Source: Rhyzopertha dominica (taxonomy: Eukaryota; Arthropoda; Insecta; Coleoptera; Bostrichidae). From it: DNA of 64,000 nt. Position 1 is the stretch's first letter. Each line of letters starts with the position of its first letter. The stretch covers positions 575,501 through 639,500 of the forward strand of contig QCXZ01000042.1 of assembly GCA_025024175.1 (NCBI GenBank). The letters run 5' to 3'. The notes below the pieces were generated by a model, which saw nothing but the letters and a program-made list of their open reading frames with translations, was not told the DNA's origin and made no database searches. A program made the position numbers and the translations under genes. Of the stretch, positions 55,546 to 64,000 are shown piece by piece.

Positions 55546-56313
55546 TATAAATAACGTTTAGAGGTTGAACTACATATATCATCAGGAAGATGGGGTACAA
55601 AAAACATAAATGAATTCATAACACATATTTATCGGTACGATAGAACAAGGATTATTGAAATCAACAACTGGTTGTAACACAAACTGTGTAAAGACTTGCT
55701 CGCACATAAATGAGACATAAACTGATAAGGCTGTGTGTGTTCGGTGCATCTGTACGCGGTATGGTTTCACCATTAATACAAAATTTCCACAATCTCACCC
55801 ATTTAGGTTACAACCTTTCGCCACAACGTTTTTTTTACTTTGCAAGATTTTTAATTACTTGAGAGCGCGCAAAACTAAAAGGAAATTAGATTCTGCTCTT
55901 AGGATAACATTTCCATAACAGTTCTATTTACAGGATGGTAATCGTCCATGCTGATTCAGAATTAATCATAAATTTGTCTTGTTTACTTGGAACAAATGTC
56001 CTGAGAACTCTGATAAAGTTTTGAAAATTTCAGCATTATTCCAGAATAAATCCTAAATTTGTTTGTATTTAGTATCTGCGTTACTAGTGAAGTTAAAAAA
56101 TTAACGTTTGTTGCTGTTTATACTGCGAGGGATATATCATTTCTCATATTACATTACGGTCTTATAAATATTCTGAGACNTTGTTATCGGGTAGAAATAT
56201 GGTTGCCATTGCCTTAAACATTTAACNCTGAGAATGTAGTCCTACNGCTGTCACAGCGTAAAAATGTCTTATTTTGGGTTTTNGAACAACAATTTTTAAT
56301 ATACTTTTAATTT

Positions 56314-56569
56314 ATGGCGAATATGGNAGATCTAAAAGAATTTCGATGTCCTGNTCTATNCAAGGAGTTTAAAACACACCCAAACACCAAAGATCGATTC
56401 ATGTGCTGACATTGTGTCTTGTTATCTGCATACTGTAAACGACCATAACCTCGTGATTGACATTAAAGTGTTAGAAGCGTTTACTCAAAGATACCGCGAT
56501 ATCTTCTCACATGAATGCACTGCACACATTAGAAAAGATTATGTTACAAGCGAAATTGAAAAAGAATAG
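56314..56569 (+). pseudogene. Unidentified short coding-like remnant
   Basis: From ATG 56314 the sequence reads MANM-x-DLKEFRCP and KEFKTHPNTKDRFMC to a stop. The overlapping frame from 56372 stays open for 65 codons to a TAG at 56569 (CADIVSCYLHTVNDHNLVID, then FTQRYRDIFSHEC). The composition looks coding rather than random in both parts, which suggests one gene piece with a frameshift, but I do not recognise the family. Ns nearby (56327, 56354, 56360) could account for the apparent shift. It could be a transposon gene remnant. Confidence 0.3.
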
Positions 56570-59500
56570 TAAAACCTACTTCAGGTTACATTGTAGTTAT
56601 AGCAAAAAAAAACTCCAGCACAAGCATTACAAGAGGTGACACACGTGCCAGTTCCAGAAGCCACAAAAAAAGAAACAGCGCGCTGAATAGCGGCGATGGT
56701 GCTCTCCAGTTACGCAATCATCAATTACGCAACGAAGTGTACGTGCAGAAAGTGGGTTCATCCAATAGCAGCACTTGATTTAACGACAAGGCCGAACGAG
56801 GACCATTCGCACAAGCAAAAAAATCTAAAAAATTACTGTGGCGGAAAGTGTAAACAAGTGTAAAAGTTCAATGTGTCCACGTGGAGTTCTTGATGACCCA
56901 GTTGCTCAGTTGGTATTGCCTGCGCCCAAAGAGCTACCAACAGGCAACAGGAAGAGTATTATCGCCTTGCAGTGACATTAATAAAGTGATAAATATAAAC
57001 ATGGGCTGGACCATTTGCACAAATTTTGATAAGCTATAAATGATGTAGCCTAGAATTATTTTTCTATTAATAGCAACAAAATGCAACGATTCTGAATATT
57101 TTTGTCATGGGTGTCTCGCATACTATCTACAGATTACGTCTATGAGGTTAACTTGTAACTAGTTGGGGTCATGTTATCCAAAGTTGGTGCGAAAATGAAA
57201 ATCACTTTCAGAATACGTTCGGTAATAGCGAAACAATAAAAATAGATACTTTTCTATTAAATGTGTTCAATCCCCATTTACAATCTCAGATGCAGCTTAT
57301 GGCTCATCTTAAGACATGCTTAAGTGTATGTCTTTTATGTATTATTTTATATTTGAAACACCAGCTTTATTTTGGTGGCTCATATTTATATTGTTTAAAA
57401 ATAACGTTTAATTTTAAATTAACAGATTTAGAAATAGAATACTAATTTTATCGATTAGTACAGAATGTATAATCATCAAAGGAGTAAATAAAAAAAAGCT
57501 CGCACTTCTTTAAAAAGCCCTGCAGGGAAACCCTGTACAAACATGTCCGCTAATATCAATAACATCCCAGTAAACCGTGAATGCAAAAAATAAATCCAAA
57601 TAGATAGAACACACTAATTACATCCTGAATCAATACCACACTCAATTATCGCAGAAACTTAGCCGTCGCGTATTCTGACACGACCTTCAATTGATAAATA
57701 AGATCAGCGAGAAAATTCCTACCGAAGAAATGTGTTACTGCGGTTCACAGAGATCAAAGCTGGCTAACGATTGATCCTTACGTTTATTCAGGTTTTATAT
57801 TTGGATGTCCCAAGGAACATGCAGGTTCATAGGCGTGTAAACGTACTAAAAGACAAAATGTATTTTCATGACTGCTAATTCTTTTTGTTTTTTTTTCCTT
57901 GAAATTGGTGTTCCTTTTGTATGGTTGATAAGAAACTTTTGTGAAAAGTCGTGTGACTATTAGCACTTTGTGTTTCCCTTTTGCTTTAATTGAAATACTT
58001 TAAATTAAAATGCCTAAAAATAATTCATTTATCCAGTAGTTTGGAAAAATTGGTCTCGCAAAAATACCATGGCAAACACCAATAAAGGTGCTATAGAACT
58101 TAGAAGCGCACCTGCACATATTGATTTCGCTTATTTTAATAGTTTTTGCTTAATTTGGAAGTAATTTGCGTTACAATTTTAAATTAAAATAAAAAATCAT
58201 TCTGCCTGCTGCGCAGTTACTATATGAACTAAACCTTAAAACGAATGTCTGTTTGACAAGGTAGACACGATACTGTCAAAGAACATCACCCAAATTGCCT
58301 GTAATATTATTTGCAGTAATACCCTAAGGGTATGTTTTTTTTGTATCATTAGTAAATGAAATCAGGTCCCATTAGCATGCTAACAGCTGTTGGTTAATTA
58401 CCAGCTATGTATACTAATTTGTTTTTGCACAGCGCTGCTTGTCAAACACGAGCGCGAGGTTCTAACACGATGTTTTTGTGATATTGGGTTTTACATCTGT
58501 AGCTTTCCAAAACCTTGTCTTGGAACAATTCCCGTAATAGACAATGATACCTATGGTTATAAATGTTATATACAATTTAGTAATTAGTTGGTTTATAAAT
58601 ACAAATTTTTTTTAAACGCTTGACAATTATGTTCAGCATAAATACTAATTCAAACTAAACTGATCGTTTCAAGAAAATCTTCCGACTCTTTAGCAATTAA
58701 GGTATATTTTTATGCAACCTATAACTACAATAATTCTTGTCTTCAGTGCCACTCGTACTGGACATTGGAAAATATTGTGGTTATATAGTATTTATTAGTT
58801 ATTATAGTTGAAAATGCACTCTGTTTCTTTCATCTATACATATTTGATTAGGATCAAAAATAAAGATTTGCAACTAGAAGTGTTGAAGATTGGAAGCCTT
58901 AAGATCCACCCTCATCTACTGTTTACAAACTGTTCTGAAGACTTGTACAATGTGCAATGTGAGTCACTATACACTACAAACTTTGGCAAATCGCCATGGA
59001 CATATGCCCAAAAATGCTTCATAACGTAGCTAAAGTTTCTCGAAGATGGCAACTAAATTGTCATCCCTCAATTATTTCAGTAAGCGATACCTATTATTTT
59101 GCACTCTAGTTCATTTTTGGCACTAATTTTGCTGGTGTTATCAAAAACACTGTGCCTTAACTAGAAGGGTTAACTTAACTTTCTTTTAAAAAATAAAAAC
59201 CTCTGGAAATCAAAAACGTATTCACATTATGCAAGGTGCAAACAGCAAAAATATTCGAATATAATCAAGTGAGGCTAGTTAGGTCACCGTCATTTAATTT
59301 AAAGCACGAGGCTCGACGATCTGTTTAGTGTGTGTTTTCGTTGAGCTTAGCCGACTTTTCGACATAATCAGTTATAGCTCGGTCAATGAGTTTTACGATC
59401 ATGTTTCCCAAATTACAGTGGCATAATCAAACACATGCAAACATTTAACAGAAAAACAAAGACATTAAGGTATACACGTGTAGGTAATGATCGAGTCGCG

Positions 59501-62500
59501 CTTTTTTTGCATACGCCAAATCGTATTGTACGTGCGCGGATTGTGAGTAAGCGTTTGTCTGTGATCAAATGATTAGATTTATTGACACACGTTTTTTTTC
59601 TTCAAAGATTTTTCTCTATATGGATTAGGATATATGCGTGGCAGCTAACTTATCTAAGGATTATGTGACATTTATTAATTAATATAAGGTTTCAATGTCT
59701 TAATTTTTTTATTCCACATTCTTTGTTCATCTTCGTCTTTATATTATATATTAAAAATTCCGCTTCTTCAACATCTTTGTCGTTTAGTAATTTACGAATC
59801 TAAGAACTAATAAATATTCCTGCTTTGATTTTACTTCACTTAGTCGACCAAAATGGTTAAAACCCTAATCACTTCTATTAATGCTTTTATGGAATAAATT
59901 TAAAGCCAATTTAAATAGGATTCAAAAGAGAGAGTTTTTGTCCACTGCAAATAAGTACAATTTATAGATTATTGATTGGGTAATCTATTTGGCAGATCAG
60001 TGATATAATTATACCCATAACGGATACATAGCACATTTAAGACCAAAAAAGAAATTTCATAGGCACTGTCAAATTGAATTTACCAACTGTATCTATTTAT
60101 AGAACCAAATTTTTCCCTGGTGCTCCTATTACATATTTAATATCTGTGTTGCATGTTTGTACAGACAGCAGTGCACTTAGACTTGAACTCCGTAATCACA
60201 AATTTTATTGACAGCTTAAGCTTTAATAAGCATCTATATTATTTGCTTGGTTTTCATTATTACCTTAAAAATGATTAGAAGGTAACAATTATAAGACACA
60301 CGTATTTGATAAATGAGATATGGTTTTCCTTTGATAACATAAACGCTCGCATGCAGTAGTTTGTAGTTTGTTTTGTCTGGATATTGTAATAGTGATACAT
60401 AATGATGCAAAAAATATCTTATCTGGGAACTTTAAAAGCAAACTTTTTTTGTCACTAACGAACTAAAACTAGACTTAAACACTTGCAACTGATAACTATT
60501 TATTAGTTTACTATTACTTGTTCTATAATAGATATTAGTCTACAGAATAGATAACGCACTTCAAGTTCAACAACTCGTGGCAGACGTTTTTGTTATGAGA
60601 CGGCTAAGAAATGCATCGTGATTGAATTAACCGCAATATTACAGCTGGCAAAAATAGATGTATCTTCAATATTGCAATGTTATCCAGAATGTGCCCAATG
60701 GACACATGTCTCTAAATAATTTGGGTACATTAGCAAAGTTGGAATTTGTCTAAGTGTAAGATATGATTGTTGCAAATATGATTCAATGATATCGATATTC
60801 ATTAACAGTGTTGTAATTGCAAAAACAGATACATTTTTTCTGGTGTAGTTTTGTTACCTTTTACCAATTTTTTTAGAATAGCAAGGGAGAGTTTAGATAT
60901 TGTAAAGAAACTACAAAACTAATTCAATAAAAATAGGAGATAATGTAGTAGCAGTTTTAGATTTATCCAAAGACTTTTTCGTTTTCACCTTAAAGACATA
61001 ATCTGACAACTTTCTGTCACCAAAGTTGCTGTAAAAAGAATGAAAGAATTTCGAAATGTAATGGCAGTACTTCTATGTGCATTGAATAGTGCTAAATTCA
61101 TACATTAAATCAGCTGCTTTTAGTTAAAAATAAACTTGTAGTCGCCATATGAAAAAATTATCTAGAAGCTATTAACTGGAACTTTAACCCCCACAGAGAC
61201 CTACAAACAAACGAGTAGTGCTTAAAAATGCCCCGACGAGATATGCTATCGCACCTACATGTATGTTACAGCAAGAGATAAAATTACTATGGAAAATACA
61301 TTATCTGGAGCGTGCAGCCGATCTCTTCAATTCAGTAGTAATTTAAAAATTGCATTTCTGGACTGACAAGTCTTTATTTTCCAGCTGTTATACTGCTTTA
61401 ACAGAACTAGGTCAAAGAGACATCACTATGCTTCGGTGAATCCACATTAAATTAATGCTTCATCAGTATAAACAATCTTTGAATGGATGGGAGCAAATTC
61501 TGTCAAATTATTTAGCTGATGGAAGTGTGAGCAGTAGAAATTATGTTTCAAAAACCTTTGACTGGATTTTCTTTAATTTCTATGAGGTTGAAGAGGCTGC
61601 ATCAAGATAGAGCTCCGCCTGTATAATAAATGGAAGTTAAAGGAGCTTCTTGTGGGGCTCCATCAAAATGAAATAGTTTTTCACCTGAAGTTCTGGTTAA
61701 TTTTCAGCTTTTGTTTAAAATTTTATTTCTAGATGGGGCACACTAAAATATTGGAGTTTTTTTATTTCATCCAGCGTTATATTCTCTGTTGTTGTTACAG
61801 TAGACTAATTCCGTTGGTTTAATCACTTTTTATGCATACTATCAATAATGAAGTTATTGCGAGGGAAAGTGGTTTTCATAATATTTATTCCAGCGTCATG
61901 AATATTTAAAACCACCTCTTTACTTTACAAGTTCTAAGCTTTCTGTTGCTGTGAGACGTAGTCTATTAAAAAAAAGTTATACAGATAATGTCAATTAAAA
62001 ATAAAACAATTGTCAACTGCTGCATCTCTTTTTGCGAAAACTTGACATCCATAAATAGGAAACAATAGCAAATACCTAAATATATAATAGGAAAAGAACC
62101 CTTTTTATCTTTTTTTTTTAGTTTTAGTGCTTATTTTAAATGCTTAGGAACATGTGAAAAAACGGACTGAAACTTTACAAAAACAAGACGAGATACAATC
62201 TGCGACGCGTACAAGAACGAGGTTCTTTTCACCTTATTAATGTTACATCAGCAACTATAGACGACAAGTGCTGATGGAATGCCGAAGAAATTTATTATCA
62301 ATCAATCTAAAAACCGCTGCAAATTGAATCAATACTTCCTCATCCAATTGTCAAAATGACATTTACATTTTTATTTCTTATACTCTACGATTAGTAATCA
62401 GGTTCTGAGCATTTTTTCTTTCTACACATTTTTTTCTAAGACAAACGGTCCTCATGATATTAGCAAAAATACATAAATTTTTACAATCTGTTTTTTCCAA

Positions 62501-62929
62501 ATGACTCGAAAAGTATTAACTTAACAAAAAATTACAAGAGTGCTTTCCGATCAGAAATTTGCTTTCCTATATAATACCAAAATTTAACAAAAATCGTATA
62601 TACAAGGACCAAAATACGTGTTTTGGAAATATTTCGAAAATATTAAAATTTTGGATAAATTTTCTAACACTTTTTGTGAGTAATTTTATTTCCTATCTGA
62701 TGGTATTTTCATTTTTTGAATATATTAAATATATTCGGAGATATTTAGGAAAAACCGTTTTCTTTAAGTGACGCTTTTTTGCTAATATCTTCTAAACAAT
62801 TTGCTGCACCGAAAATTTATAAGAGCGAATAATACTCGCAGTTATACTACTAATCACATAATAAAACGAAAAAAAAATAAAAATTTGCGAATAGGGTAGT
62901 TACCCCCCAATTTCGCCCCCTTCCCGATT

Positions 62930-63070
62930 CTCTACTTACCTCAAAAACAATAGGTCGCTTTGGGTAGTTGAGATCTATACGTTTGCCAAATTTCAAGTTC
63001 ATATATTAAGTCTTTCGAAAGTTATCGTGCCCACAAACAAAACCACAGACACACAGACAAGAAATTTTTT
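62930..63070. repeat. Probable dispersed repeat
   Basis: A block less AT-rich than its surroundings, with TTTCGAAAGTTATCGTGCCC followed by a CACAGACACACAGACA run. Insect genomes often show such AAGTTATCGTG-plus-CAGACA strings at the ends of high-copy repeats. Only one copy lies in the window, so the call rests on resemblance. Confidence 0.3.
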
Positions 63071-64000
63071 TTGCTCTTATTTCGTTTTTTTACGTTTTCG
63101 GCCAATTTAAAGCGAATGAGCAAATAAAAATTTTTGAAAATTTTTTTCGCGATACAATACTTTCCATCTGTTGGATGTGGAAGTAAAGCCAGGTCATTTC
63201 AAGTATAACAAGAGCAGTAGAAGTAAGCAAAAATGATTGGTTGTACATATCAGCAGGTATAGAAATGAAAAACAATTAGCACAAAAAACCTTTGTCAAGA
63301 ATATTTTGCTCTAGAGTTTATATTTCGATACGTTTCACTTTTGTAAGCAACTTTTATATCTAAATAGCTAAATAGCGTCTAGTTTTTTTTTAATTTTTGT
63401 GAAAGCCAGTACTATCTATTTGTGTTTGTATCTGAAAAATTAGGAATACAACGTTACAAATATCAAACGAAACCGAAAAAAATAAAAGCCTAAACCAAGA
63501 TTAGTATTAATAAAATAATCAAACTACTGAAGGCTGTCAAGTTCTGTGTTAAGTGAAGCACTACTAAAATAAAAGAGAGATTACCTACTTAAATGTAAAA
63601 AAGATGCTATAACCATAACCAATATCGAAAAACATTTATCACTAGTAGATAATAATAAAAAAGTATCTAAAGAAGCTTTCCATTTATACATACCTTGTTC
63701 AATAAAATTCAACATAAACAATTTTGCAAAATAAAAACTTTTCAGTACCAAAAATTGAACTTTGATTTTTCGTTCCTAAGATAGTAATCTTTCTTTCAGT
63801 TAAAAATCAAATTTAATTCAAGCATTTCCATTTCCATGAAAAGCACAAACAGAATGCAATGAAAACACACAAAAATCATACCCTTTGTATAAAACAGCGA
63901 ACTTGCAGCACGATCATCTTGATCTCCACTGGCGAAAAATTTTCGCTTTTAGCCAAGGCCGATTTCACTTGTTCACGTAATTACTACCCCCGAAATACAA

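Larger units (their letters stand above)
55548..64000. other. Gene-poor AT-rich tail of the window
   Basis: About 8.4 kb in which I recognise no host gene, RNA gene or clear transposon ends. It contains one unidentified coding-like stretch (56314-56569) in a patch with several Ns (about 56180-56360) and a probable dispersed repeat at 62930-63070. Confidence 0.5.

Noticed and set aside
61380..61680. Possible transposase traces: plus-strand LHQDRAPP and minus-strand VYTDEALI
   Set aside because: Both resemble DDE transposase motifs but lie on opposite strands, are followed by stops, and have no supporting neighbouring motifs or terminal repeats. Chance matches cannot be excluded.

Overview
The window looks like nuclear DNA of an insect. 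The genes are intron-rich with GT-AG junctions, the DNA is AT-rich, and introns and intergenic space are littered with mariner, Tc1-like, Penelope-like, non-LTR and foldback elements. The tandem array of ABCC (MRP-like) transporters next to an insect-type carboxylesterase would fit a beetle, but the order is an inference. Isolated N bases occur throughout.

Layout. Positions 44-38009 (+) hold four tandem ABCC full-transporter genes. Copy 1 is cut by the window edge (44-1624). Copies 2 (3810-10032), 3 (12435-19224) and 4 (22393-38009) are complete; my exon joins give about 1303, 1297 and 1323 aa. Copies 1-3 share exon boundaries and most exon lengths to the base. Copy 4 has a different intron pattern, and its introns carry a non-LTR retrotransposon remnant, a nested Tc1-like pair, two Penelope-like insertions and a foldback element.

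Converging on copy 4 from the minus strand is Taf6 (38894-41968), a TFIID/SAGA histone-fold subunit of about 640 aa in seven coding exons. Next, also on the minus strand, is a secreted carboxylesterase (43326-52705, about 601 aa, ten coding exons). Its long introns carry a mariner element, a roughly 1-kb palindromic element and the 3' end of a retrotransposon.

From 52706 to the end I find no host gene: only a degenerate reverse transcriptase fragment, a second mariner copy inserted beside it, one unidentified short coding-like stretch and AT-rich DNA.

Functionally, the ABCC exporters and the esterase both belong to families used in handling xenobiotics or endogenous small molecules. Nothing in the sequence shows that they are co-regulated. 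The most interesting structures are the transposon-derived ones: a Penelope-like insertion with clear target duplications and a hammerhead-like motif, its deleted hairpin relative in the same host gene, a THAP-bearing TIR element in an ABCC intron, and the long palindrome. The altered oxyanion-hole motif of the esterase is also notable.
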